This document shows positions 8,203-15,071 of a DNA stretch of 37,733 nucleotides, one piece after another (position 1 is the first letter of the stretch; each line of letters starts with the position of its first letter). The notes under the pieces are model-generated. The model was given only the letters and a program-made list of their open reading frames with translations. It did not search any database and had not been told where the DNA came from. A program made the translations under genes and the position numbers. Source of the DNA: Flavobacteriales bacterium (GTDB taxonomy: Bacteria > Bacteroidota > Bacteroidia > Flavobacteriales > Weeksellaceae); the NCBI GenBank assembly GCA_002747105.1, contig PDSY01000023.1, positions 1 to 37,733 of the forward strand, written 5' to 3'.

Positions 8203-8742
8203 TTAATTTACTTGAAAATCTTTTCTTAATTTATTCAATTTTGTTTGTACCGAAGCATCTATTTGCTGGTCTCCCACTCTTAAAACATATCCTCCTAAAA
8301 GGTCTGGATTAATTTTAGTTTCTAAATCATATTCGGTAGTTGTATTTACCAATGTTGTAGATGCCAAAATCTGCTTGATATTTTCAGGAGATAACTCCTT
8401 AGCTGTTGTCAAACTTACCCTTTGAATACCTTTTAAATCTTCTACTTTATTGATAAATTCCTGAGCGATATTTTTCAAATGCTTTTCTCTCCCTTGCTTA
8501 ATAACAAGACTAATCATATTTTGAGAAGTCGAAGAAAAAGACTTGAATATTTCAGATGCCACACTCATTTTCTTTTTATAGTCGATAAAAGGAGTTGCAA
8601 AAAACAGCTCTAATTCTCTTGAATTATTCACGGTTTTCACTACCTCTTTCATCTCGGTATAAATAGCATCTGTATTTTTAGACTCCTGAGCGAAATCCAA
8701 AAAACCTTGTGCGTATCTTTTTGCTACTTTTGATGTAAGCAT
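8203..8742 (-). CDS. atpH: ATP synthase F1 subunit delta
   Basis: A 179-residue peripheral stalk subunit joining the b subunits to the top of F1. The N terminus (VAKRYAQGFLDFAQE) and the C-terminal block around INPDLLGGYVLRVGDQQIDASVQTKLNKL are the diagnostic family segments. The N-terminal domain is helical and the C-terminal domain is the OSCP-type part. It starts two bases after the atpF stop and is followed closely by atpA, as in the usual operon order. Confidence 0.97.
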   Translation of the reverse strand: MLTSKVAKRYAQGFLDFAQESKNTDAIYTEMKEVVKTVNNSRELELFFATPFIDYKKKMSVASEIFKSFSSTSQNMISLVIKQGREKHLKNIAQEFINKVEDLKGIQRVSLTTAKELSPENIKQILASTTLVNTTTEYDLETKINPDLLGGYVLRVGDQQIDASVQTKLNKLRKDFQVN

Positions 8743-8744
8743 TA

Positions 8745-9239
8745 TTAGTTAAGATTAGATTGATTTAACATTTTTTCTACCAATGCGTTCTGAGCGTCAT
8801 TGTTTTGCAATTTATCTCCAAGGATAGACTCTGCAATATTCACAGATAAAGCTCCAATTTGATTTTTAATATCATCCATTGCAGCAGCTTTTTCGGCTTG
8901 GATAGACAATTTCGCTTGTTCTAGCATTTTTTCTCCTTCTGCTTTTGCAGATTCTTTTGCCTCTCCTACAATTTTATCTTTCATCTCTCTTGCTTCTTTC
9001 AAGATAGCATCTCTTTCTGCTTTCGCTTCTCTGATGATATGCTCGTTTTCTGCTTTTAGAGATTCCATTTCTTTTCTTGCCAATTGAGCTTGGTTAAGAG
9101 AATCTTGGATAGATACCTCTCTTTCTTTTACTGCTGTTAAAATTGGTTTCCATGCAAATTTAGACAAGATTAAAAGTAGAATTAAAAATACTACTGCTGT
9201 CCAAAAAATATTACCAATCGATGGGGTTAATAAATCCAT
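8745..9239 (-). CDS. atpF: ATP synthase Fo subunit b
   Basis: A 164-residue stator subunit: one N-terminal membrane helix (~10-26, IFWTAVVFLILLLILSKF) followed by a long charged helix rich in Glu, Lys and Ala that should dimerise as a coiled coil and bind delta. The ATG at 9239 (MDLLTPSIGNIFW) gives the usual N terminus; the frame stays open 20 codons further upstream but those codons lie within the intergenic hairpin region. Two copies are expected per enzyme. An 88-base gap separates it from atpE. Confidence 0.96.
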   Translation of the reverse strand: MDLLTPSIGNIFWTAVVFLILLLILSKFAWKPILTAVKEREVSIQDSLNQAQLARKEMESLKAENEHIIREAKAERDAILKEAREMKDKIVGEAKESAKAEGEKMLEQAKLSIQAEKAAAMDDIKNQIGALSVNIAESILGDKLQNNDAQNALVEKMLNQSNLN

Positions 9240-9282
9240 TCTATTGTATTTTAATTTTGTTAATTTTAAGTTGGTTGTTAAA

Positions 9283-9315
9283 AGGATTCTACAAACCAAC
9301 CGTTTATAGAATCCT
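9283..9315 (-). other. 14-bp hairpin between atpE and atpF
   Basis: AGGATTCTACAAAC (9283-9296) faces GTTTATAGAATCCT (9302-9315) across a 5-base loop. The single mismatch in DNA becomes a G-U pair in the minus-strand RNA, so the stem is fully paired. Only four U follow, so it would be a weak terminator at best. It begins 12 bases past the atpE stop. Confidence 0.85.
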
Positions 9316-9327
9316 CATTTTGTTGGA

Positions 9328-9537
9328 TTATCCGTTTCCTAATAATGCTACTACGATACCGAATAAACCTGCACCCTCGATAAGTGCAGCTGCAATAATC
9401 ATTGCAGTTTGGATTTTCCCAGATTGTTCTGGCTGTCTTGCAATTCCGTCCATTGCTGAACCACCAATTCTTCCGATTCCTAATCCTACACCTAAAACTG
9501 CTAAACCAGCTCCGATTGCTGCGATACTACCTGTCAT
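9328..9537 (-). CDS. atpE: ATP synthase Fo subunit c
   Basis: A 69-residue hairpin of two membrane helices that forms the rotating c-ring. The polar loop Arg34-Gln35-Pro36 and the ion-binding carboxylate Glu54 (in LIEGAGLFG) are present. Glycines in the first helix (GAGLAVLGVGLGIG) allow tight ring packing. The residue after Glu54 is Gly, not the Ser of sodium-type c subunits, so proton coupling is more likely (inference). The 56-base leader between atpB and atpE is very AU-rich and looks unstructured, which would favour frequent translation of this multi-copy subunit. Confidence 0.97.
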   Translation of the reverse strand: MTGSIAAIGAGLAVLGVGLGIGRIGGSAMDGIARQPEQSGKIQTAMIIAAALIEGAGLFGIVVALLGNG

Positions 9538-9593
9538 AACTTAAAAATTTAAAATGTTAATTATTGTTTTTTATTTCTTTTTAATTCAATTTA

Positions 9594-10703
9594 TTAATGG
9601 TCGTGATGTGGCTCTTCCACTGCCGAACCGATAAATAATGCCGTAAGCATTGTAAATATATACGCCTGTAAAGCCGCTACTAACACCTCTAATACATAGA
9701 TAAATAAAGACAATCCTAATGATACTGGTGTAATCATATAAGTCTTCATAATAAATATTAAAGAGATTAATGCCATAATGATAATGTGTCCTGCTGACAT
9801 ATTCGCAAAAAGACGAATCATCAAGGCGAATGGCTTAGTGAAAATTCCTAATAATTCCACAGGAACCAAAATAATATATACTAAAATCTTACCTGCAAAT
9901 GGCATATTCTTCCCTAATGGGTCAAACATGTGCATCCAATAAGTCTTTCTACCACTAAAGTTCACTACCAACATTGTAAATACTGCCAATACCATTGTGA
10001 AAGCAATATTCCCTGTTACATTCGCTGAACCTGGGAAAAGTCCCAAAATATTCAATAACCAAATGAATAAGAACAATGTAATTAAGTAAGGAACATAACG
10101 TTCATATCTTAATGCACCGATATTTTGTTTTGCAATATCATCTCTTACAAAAACAACTATTGGTTCTATGAAACTTGCAATTCCTGAAGGAACTTTTGAC
10201 TTCTTATACGATGACGCCGACGCAAAACCGATAATCAATAGAATAAATAATGCCAAGAACATCTGAGCTACTACCTTAGTAATAGAAAAATCTAATGGTT
10301 TTAATTCAACTGGCTTTCCATCCTTTAAAATCAGCTCTCCATTGGCATCTTTCTTATGAAGAACATTCCCTTGTGCATCAGTTTTATACACCGTATTGTG
10401 GTGCAATTTGTAGAAATTACCGTCTACTTCTGCTACCTCGTCTTCGTGGTGTCCGAATTTTGAAGAACTAAAAACCTTCAATCCATTATCCCAAAGGATA
10501 ACAGGTAAAGAAAATCCTACCGAACTATCTCCTTCTCCCCAAAGATGCCAAGAATGAGAATCCTTAATGTGATGCATAATAAAAGGTACAGGATTGTACT
10601 TTTCATCTTTTGAACCGTGATTTTCAGTACCATGATTTTCAGCCATCATAAAACCAAAAACCAACATACAAAGCGAAATAATTAATCTCTTGTAAGTCTT
10701 CAT
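9594..10703 (-). CDS. atpB: ATP synthase Fo subunit a, with long N-terminal extension
   Basis: A 369-residue membrane subunit forming the proton half-channels. The core (~150-369) contains the essential arginine, Arg297 in MIRLFANMSAGH, and the family's C-terminal helices ending in a His-rich tail. The first ~20 residues resemble a signal peptide. They are followed by ~120 polar, His- and Asp-rich residues that would lie outside the membrane. This makes it roughly 100 residues longer than the E. coli subunit; such extensions are known in Bacteroidota. It is preceded by its own -7 box and is probably the first gene of the main atp transcript. Confidence 0.96.
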   Translation of the reverse strand: MKTYKRLIISLCMLVFGFMMAENHGTENHGSKDEKYNPVPFIMHHIKDSHSWHLWGEGDSSVGFSLPVILWDNGLKVFSSSKFGHHEDEVAEVDGNFYKLHHNTVYKTDAQGNVLHKKDANGELILKDGKPVELKPLDFSITKVVAQMFLALFILLIIGFASASSYKKSKVPSGIASFIEPIVVFVRDDIAKQNIGALRYERYVPYLITLFLFIWLLNILGLFPGSANVTGNIAFTMVLAVFTMLVVNFSGRKTYWMHMFDPLGKNMPFAGKILVYIILVPVELLGIFTKPFALMIRLFANMSAGHIIIMALISLIFIMKTYMITPVSLGLSLFIYVLEVLVAALQAYIFTMLTALFIGSAVEEPHHDH

Positions 10704-10732
10704 TAAATTCGTTTTTCTTTTTTTAATTGTTG

Positions 10733-10740
10733 CAAATGTA
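10733..10740 (-). promoter_or_regulatory. -7 promoter box before atpB
   Basis: Minus-strand TACATTTG fits TAnnTTTG and lies 29 bases upstream of the atpB ATG, in the gap after the atpI-like gene. No convincing -33 TTTG is seen at the usual spacing. Confidence 0.5.
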
Positions 10741-10763
10741 AAAAATATTTTTTTTCTAAAAAA

Positions 10764-11165
10764 TTATTCTGACAATGTTTTAATATGATTTTTGTCTTGT
10801 TTTCGTAACAAACTGATTACCAAGATAGATTCTACCAACAAATATATCCAAAAAATAATGAAGTAAGCGATAATATGATTTTTAAAATCAGGCTCAAAAT
10901 ATGCCAAATATCCAAAGCCAAACATCTTAAACACCACAAAACCTAAATAAACAAAACCAATAATATTCTTAATATCAATCAAATAGACAACAGAAACACT
11001 GATAATCACAATAAAAGTCATTACCCAAATCAATAGATGAATCTTATAATCTAAATCTCCTTCGTTTGCATAAGTATTCCAAAAATAATGTCCCAAAAAA
11101 GCTAGCGTTGTAAATATCAAAAACAACAATATATCAACGGTTACTACTTTCAATCTTGATTTCAT
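10764..11165 (-). CDS. AtpI-like small membrane protein upstream of atp operon
   Basis: A 133-residue protein with four hydrophobic segments (~8-25, 40-60, 65-88, 95-118) and a short basic C-terminal tail. It has the size and topology of AtpI-type accessory proteins that precede atpB in many operons and help assemble the c-ring. It shows no motif that proves this, so the role rests on position. The ATG at 11165 is chosen because a -7 box ends four bases before it; an earlier in-frame start would place 14 residues upstream of or inside the promoter. The mRNA may therefore be leaderless. Flavobacteria carry a similar uncharacterised gene here. Confidence 0.7.
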   Translation of the reverse strand: MKSRLKVVTVDILLFLIFTTLAFLGHYFWNTYANEGDLDYKIHLLIWVMTFIVIISVSVVYLIDIKNIIGFVYLGFVVFKMFGFGYLAYFEPDFKNHIIAYFIIFWIYLLVESILVISLLRKQDKNHIKTLSE

Positions 11166-11169
11166 TTCG

Positions 11170-11177
11170 CAAAAGTA
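11170..11177 (-). promoter_or_regulatory. -7 box of atpI-like gene, start-proximal
   Basis: Minus-strand TACTTTTG fits TAnnTTTG. Only four bases separate it from the ATG, so transcription should begin at or within a base or two of the start codon. Confidence 0.5.
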
Positions 11178-11271
11178 AGTTTTTTTTAGAAAAGAGGAAA
11201 GAAACAAGAGTCAAGGGTCAAGAAATGGCTAAACTACCAATCCCTAAATGACTGACAAACTAAAAAAATCG

Positions 11272-11279
11272 TATCTTTG
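11272..11279 (+). promoter_or_regulatory. -7 promoter box of ECF sigma operon
   Basis: TATCTTTG matches TAnnTTTG and lies 18 bases before the TTG start of the sigma factor gene. No clear -33 TTTG is seen. Because it fits the housekeeping consensus, the operon is probably transcribed at least partly by the primary sigma factor. Confidence 0.55.
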
Positions 11280-11297
11280 TCCTAAACTAATTTCGAA

Positions 11298-11798
11298 TTG
11301 AAAAATAAAGAACGAGCATTTTCGGAAATGATTAACGATAATCAAGGACTGATTATTAAAGTTTCTCGGCTTTATACCAATAATTCGGAAGATGAAGAAG
11401 ACTTATTTCAAGAAATTGTGCTTCAATTATGGAAAAGTTACGACTCATTTAAAGGAGATAGCAAGGTTTCTACTTGGATGTATAGAGTTGCCCTAAATAC
11501 CGCTATTACTGTTTTTAGAAAAAGAAAGAAAAGAATAGCTACCGATGAAATTCAGCCGTTTCACGAAAAAGGAATTAATTACGAACAAAAAACCGAAAAG
11601 GAAGAACAAATCGCTATTCTCTACAAAGTGATTAAAAAATTACCCAAAATAGAAAGAGCCATTGTAATGCTCTACCTAGATGATTTACCCTACAAAGAAA
11701 TCGCAGCAACATTGGGAATATCGTCTGTGAATGCAAGGGTAAAAATGAATCGATTGAAAAAGAAATTAAAAGTTTTAATGAAAGAAGAATATGTCTAA
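11298..11798 (+). CDS. ECF-family RNA polymerase sigma factor
   Basis: A 166-residue sigma-70 family factor of the extracytoplasmic-function type. Region 2 spans ~20-85 with the core-binding and -10 recognition segment EDLFQEIVLQLWKSYDSF and STWMYRVALNTA. Region 4 is at ~110-160 with the helix-turn-helix LPYKEIAATLGISSVNARVKMNRLKKKL. The start is TTG at 11298; the next Met (residue 11) would remove part of helix 1. Its stop overlaps the next gene by 8 bases, a pattern common for a sigma factor and its regulator. The stimulus and regulon are unknown. Confidence 0.93.
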   Translation: MKNKERAFSEMINDNQGLIIKVSRLYTNNSEDEEDLFQEIVLQLWKSYDSFKGDSKVSTWMYRVALNTAITVFRKRKKRIATDEIQPFHEKGINYEQKTEKEEQIAILYKVIKKLPKIERAIVMLYLDDLPYKEIAATLGISSVNARVKMNRLKKKLKVLMKEEYV

Positions 11799-12459
11799 AT
11801 TTGATATAGAAAATTTAAAAAATACTTGGCAGAACCAACAGGTAAAACCAAAATACAACACCCATGAAATTTTACAAATGCTGAATAAAAAATCACGCAA
11901 TTATGTAAAATATATCTATTGGGTAAGTTTGGTAGAATTCATTTTGTTTTTCGCCATTACGCTATTTTATGTGTTTAAAGGCAACGAAAACGAACCTTTT
12001 TATCAATTAATGGCAACATTAGGAATAGAAAAAAACTCGAATATTGAAGCAAATTTTGAAAATTTACATTTCTTATTAGAAATTGTAAGTATTATCATAG
12101 GAGCATTTTTTGTCATTCGTTTTTATTTACAAATGAAAAAAGTACATTGCGAAGACAATCTAAAGAAATTCATCTCTAAAATTATAGCGTTTAGAAAGAC
12201 CGTTCGTGCCTTCATTATTGCGAATATCGTTGTAATTGCTTGTTACTTTGTTTTGGTGATTATCGGTATTCGTTATTTAATTAATGAACAAAATATCGAA
12301 CTTTCGTCCTCGGTAAAAACAGGACTTCTAATCGCTGTTATCGTAGCCATTTTAGTGAGTGGAATAATGATTTGGCTGTACTACAAAATCATTTACGGTA
12401 TATTATTAAATAGACTAAACACTACCTTAAAACAGCTTCAAGATATTGAAAAACAATAA
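11791..12459 (+). CDS. Four-helix membrane protein coupled to ECF sigma, possible anti-sigma
   Basis: A 222-residue protein of no recognised family. A cytoplasmic N-terminal segment (~1-38, beginning MSKFDIENLKNTWQNQQ) is followed by four hydrophobic helices at ~40-62, 98-118, 146-168 and 183-206, and a short C-terminal tail. It lacks the zinc-binding His-Cys-Cys motif of ZAS anti-sigma factors. The overlap with the sigma gene (ATG at 11791, sigma stop at 11796-11798) and the small charged N terminus make a membrane-bound regulator of the sigma factor the most economical guess. That role is inference from context only. Confidence 0.7.
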   Translation: MSKFDIENLKNTWQNQQVKPKYNTHEILQMLNKKSRNYVKYIYWVSLVEFILFFAITLFYVFKGNENEPFYQLMATLGIEKNSNIEANFENLHFLLEIVSIIIGAFFVIRFYLQMKKVHCEDNLKKFISKIIAFRKTVRAFIIANIVVIACYFVLVIIGIRYLINEQNIELSSSVKTGLLIAVIVAILVSGIMIWLYYKIIYGILLNRLNTTLKQLQDIEKQ

Positions 12460-12482
12460 TTTACACAATAATTACTAAAAAA

Positions 12483-13499
12483 CTAATCCGCCTTTTTATT
12501 CCTTTCTCTTACCAATATCGGAATGGAAATAAGCCCCATGATAATCATAATAACCAACTGCATGGTATGCGATAAAAAAGCATATGCTAATCCTATTTCG
12601 GCACCTTCATCAAAAGATTTCCCCATTGATAAAAACAACGCTCCAATACCGAGTTTCAATGCAAAATGAAACGAACCTGCTCCCCCAGAAGCTGGAACAA
12701 TCATCCCTAAAGTTCCTGCAACAATAATGAAAAAACCATCGGCAAAAGAAAACGAGGAAGTCTCGGGTAAAGCAAAACAAACTAAATACGCAGCGAAATA
12801 ATAAGAAATCCAAATCAGTAAAGATAATAGGATAAATTTCCCATTCTGCTTCAATTTAAAAATGCTAGTAATTCCACTGAAAATACCATCAATGAAATCA
12901 ATAATTTTTTTTAGAATAGCAAATTGTGAAAAATAATCCTTAAACCTAAAAAATAAAAATATTCCCAATATCAAAACCGAAATAACGCCTATAATGGTCA
13001 CTGAATTAATTTTCACATTAGACTGCTGATAAAATGCCAAAATAGCATCGTATTTTAAAATTAAAGTCAGTCCCAAAAACAAAAACATACACAACAAATC
13101 CACTATTCGCTCCAAAATAATCGTTCCAAAAGATTGATTAACAGGTACTTTTTCAACACCATACAAAGCGGTTGCTCTCGCTAATTCTCCACTTCTAGGA
13201 ACCGTAAGATTCATTAAATAGCCGAAAGATATCGACCATAAAGCGTTTTGATTAGTAATTCTGTAACCCAATGGCTCTAATAACAAATTCCACCTAATCG
13301 CTCTAAAAACATACGCCAACAAACCGAAAAAAGCGGCTGCCAAAATCCACCAATAATTCGCTCTTAAAAAAGCCTCCTTGATACTTTTAAAATCGGTTCC
13401 CTTGAACGCTAAATTCATAAAAAAAACAGCTATCACCAAAGAAATGGTGATAGTCAATATATTTTTTAGCGTTTTGTTTTTTTTCGTTTTTGAAGTCAA
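12483..13499 (-). CDS. Flippase-like membrane protein (LPG synthase TM domain / UPF0104 family)
   Basis: A 338-residue integral membrane protein with about eight hydrophobic segments. It resembles the membrane domain of lysylphosphatidylglycerol synthase (AglD/UPF0104 group), without the C-terminal aminoacyl-transferase domain. Family marks include the segment ILERIVDLLCMFLFL and the Gly-rich run GMIVPASGGAGSFHFALKLG in the C-terminal third. Members are proposed to move or modify lipid-linked substrates; the substrate here is unknown. The only start giving a full first helix is the TTG at 13499; no in-frame ATG lies between the upstream stop and residue 28. It lies 37 bases after panD and is probably co-transcribed with it. 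Confidence 0.85.
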   Translation of the reverse strand: MTSKTKKNKTLKNILTITISLVIAVFFMNLAFKGTDFKSIKEAFLRANYWWILAAAFFGLLAYVFRAIRWNLLLEPLGYRITNQNALWSISFGYLMNLTVPRSGELARATALYGVEKVPVNQSFGTIILERIVDLLCMFLFLGLTLILKYDAILAFYQQSNVKINSVTIIGVISVLILGIFLFFRFKDYFSQFAILKKIIDFIDGIFSGITSIFKLKQNGKFILLSLLIWISYYFAAYLVCFALPETSSFSFADGFFIIVAGTLGMIVPASGGAGSFHFALKLGIGALFLSMGKSFDEGAEIGLAYAFLSHTMQLVIMIIMGLISIPILVRERNKKAD

Positions 13500-13536
13500 T
13501 TTCTTGTTTTTTAATTCCTAAATTTATTCTTCATTC

Positions 13537-13887
13537 TCAGGTCAAAAGATTGGTCTCTTCATCTGGAAAAACAATTTTCGGTTGAAAATCTTTGGCTTCC
13601 TCTGGCGTCATTTGAGCATAAGACATAATGATAACAATGTCTCCTTTTTGCACCTTTCTTGCAGCTGGACCATTCAAACAAATTTCTCCAGAACCTCTTT
13701 TTCCTGCAATAGCATAAGTGTCAAAACGCTCTCCGTTATTGACATTGACGATATAAACTCTCTCTCCAACGAGCATACCCGACGCATCTAACAAATCTTC
13801 ATCTATCGTGATGCTTCCTATATAATCAAGGTCTGATTCTGTAACCCTTACCCTATGAATTTTTGATTTGAATACTTCTATTAACAT
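13537..13887 (-). CDS. panD: Aspartate 1-decarboxylase precursor
   Basis: A 116-residue pyruvoyl enzyme that makes beta-alanine from aspartate for pantothenate and CoA synthesis. The precursor cuts itself between Gly24 and Ser25, and Ser25 becomes the pyruvoyl group; both residues are present (YIGSITID). Lys9, Arg54 and Tyr58, which shape the active site in the E. coli enzyme, are also conserved at the same numbers. Length is usual. The -7 box ends four bases before the ATG, so the transcript may be leaderless. The other pantothenate genes are not here. Confidence 0.97.
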   Translation of the reverse strand: MLIEVFKSKIHRVRVTESDLDYIGSITIDEDLLDASGMLVGERVYIVNVNNGERFDTYAIAGKRGSGEICLNGPAARKVQKGDIVIIMSYAQMTPEEAKDFQPKIVFPDEETNLLT

Positions 13888-13891
13888 TCGG

Positions 13892-13899
13892 CAAATGTA
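13892..13899 (-). promoter_or_regulatory. -7 box of panD, start-proximal
   Basis: Minus-strand TACATTTG fits TAnnTTTG and ends four bases before the panD ATG, the same distance as for the atpI-like gene. A leaderless panD mRNA is predicted. Confidence 0.5.
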
Positions 13900-14048
13900 T
13901 TAATAAAAAATGAAAAATAACGAACGACCCAAGATAGAATGAAACTTTACTTAACGAACATAACCAACAACTAACTGAATATAAGAATTTTACAACCCAT
14001 TAACACATAGCAATAATATTCAATATTTTAAACTATAACTTCACTTTA

Positions 14049-14070
14049 TTGATAATATTCATGATATCAA
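14049..14070. promoter_or_regulatory. Inverted repeat upstream of T9SS cargo gene, possible operator
   Basis: TTGATA (14049-14054) and TATCAA (14065-14070) form a symmetric pair 10 bases apart, ending 16 bases before the -7 box at 14087. The position suits a regulator binding site over the -33 region. In sequence this AT-rich it could be chance. Confidence 0.25.
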
Positions 14071-14086
14071 TTTAAAATATATTCCA

Positions 14087-14094
14087 TAAATTTG
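14087..14094 (+). promoter_or_regulatory. -7 promoter box of T9SS cargo gene
   Basis: TAAATTTG fits TAnnTTTG, 29 bases before the ATG at 14124. No TTTG is seen at the normal -33 distance, where the inverted repeat lies instead. Confidence 0.5.
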
Positions 14095-14123
14095 TACCAA
14101 CAAAAATTATTAAATTAACGATT

Positions 14124-14945
14124 ATGAAAAAACTTTATTCTTTAGCAATGGTTGCCATGGCAACTATCACAATGAACGCACAATCTGATCTTGCATTTGC
14201 AGGAGGAGATTTTGAAGATTTTGCCGCTTTTACAGGTGGATTAAATAGTTATGGATTACAATCTTTTGCTACACAAGGTGTAGGAGAAGGAGTAAATGGC
14301 TCAAATTCTTTGAGTATCGATGGAACACAAAGTGGAAACAAATATGTTTTTACAGCTAAAGCTCCAGCGGGTTTATCTGCCGATGTTAGTGCTATTACTT
14401 TTATGGTAAAAGGAACTTCTCCATCCAAATCTATCTCCTTGAATGTTTATAAAGCAGGAACGGAATATTATAGATATAATGTCGGAGATTTAATGTCAGA
14501 AGATGTTACTATTGAGGCCACTGGCTCTAATCAATACAGTGGTGCTATTGATACAGCTGGCAATTGGGTAAAAGTAACCTTAAATATGGCAGAAATCACT
14601 GATTATAATACAGATACATCTAAAGACTTCTTTGCATTTAAGATTGGTAAAAATTCTGAATATGCCATTGATGTAGATGATTTCAAATTAGTAACTTCAA
14701 TGGGAACAGTTGATTTAGAACTGATTAAACCAACTGATTTCATCAAAAACACAATCGTAAAAGATGAAATCCATTTCGCTACAAAATCAGAAGTGAAAGT
14801 ATTTGATATGAACGGAAAACTAATCAAAACCGCTTTAGTTTCAAAGGATAAATCTTTAGACATGAGCGATTTACCGAAAGGAAACTACATCGTTGCAGGA
14901 ACGGTAAAAGGTCAGAAAGTTTCTGAAAAAGTAATGAAAAAATAA
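14124..14945 (+). CDS. Secreted protein with T9SS type A sorting domain
   Basis: A 273-residue exported protein. Residues 1-19 form a signal peptide with a MNA-Q cleavage region. Residues ~20-190 are rich in Ser, Thr, Gly and aromatic residues with alternating patterns that suggest a beta-sandwich, perhaps carbohydrate-binding; no catalytic motif is visible. Residues ~195-273 are a C-terminal sorting domain, with the family sequence VFDMNGKLIKTA and LPKGNYIVAGTVKGQKVSEKVMKK-type ending. Such domains direct export by the type IX system, whose translocon SprA is also in this window. It is a single-gene unit with its own promoter and a strong terminator. Ligand unknown. Confidence 0.85.
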   Translation: MKKLYSLAMVAMATITMNAQSDLAFAGGDFEDFAAFTGGLNSYGLQSFATQGVGEGVNGSNSLSIDGTQSGNKYVFTAKAPAGLSADVSAITFMVKGTSPSKSISLNVYKAGTEYYRYNVGDLMSEDVTIEATGSNQYSGAIDTAGNWVKVTLNMAEITDYNTDTSKDFFAFKIGKNSEYAIDVDDFKLVTSMGTVDLELIKPTDFIKNTIVKDEIHFATKSEVKVFDMNGKLIKTALVSKDKSLDMSDLPKGNYIVAGTVKGQKVSEKVMKK

Positions 14946-14965
14946 TGAAATTTGATTACAATACT

Positions 14966-14998
14966 AAAATACCAAAGTCTTATGGGCTTTGGTATTTT
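14966..14998 (+). terminator. Terminator after T9SS cargo gene
   Basis: AAAATACCAAAG (14966-14977) and CTTTGGTATTTT (14987-14998) are exact reverse complements with a 9-base loop, and a T run continues to 15000. A textbook intrinsic terminator. Confidence 0.9.
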
Positions 14999-15023
14999 TT
15001 ATGAAAAAATAGCACAATATTTT

Positions 15024-15051
15024 TTTGATTCAAGAATAATTGTTAGATTTG
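15024..15051 (+). promoter_or_regulatory. Promoter of the aminopeptidase gene
   Basis: TTTG at 15024-15027 and TAGATTTG at 15044-15051 fit the -33 and -7 elements of Bacteroidota with a 16-base spacer, slightly short. The ATG follows 20 bases later. Confidence 0.55.
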
Positions 15052-15071
15052 TCTAACTTTAAAATCAACCT

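Noticed and set aside
13888..14123. A structured small RNA in the gap between panD and the T9SS cargo gene
   Set aside because: Apart from the promoter boxes and one short inverted repeat I see only AT-rich sequence with no strong stems.
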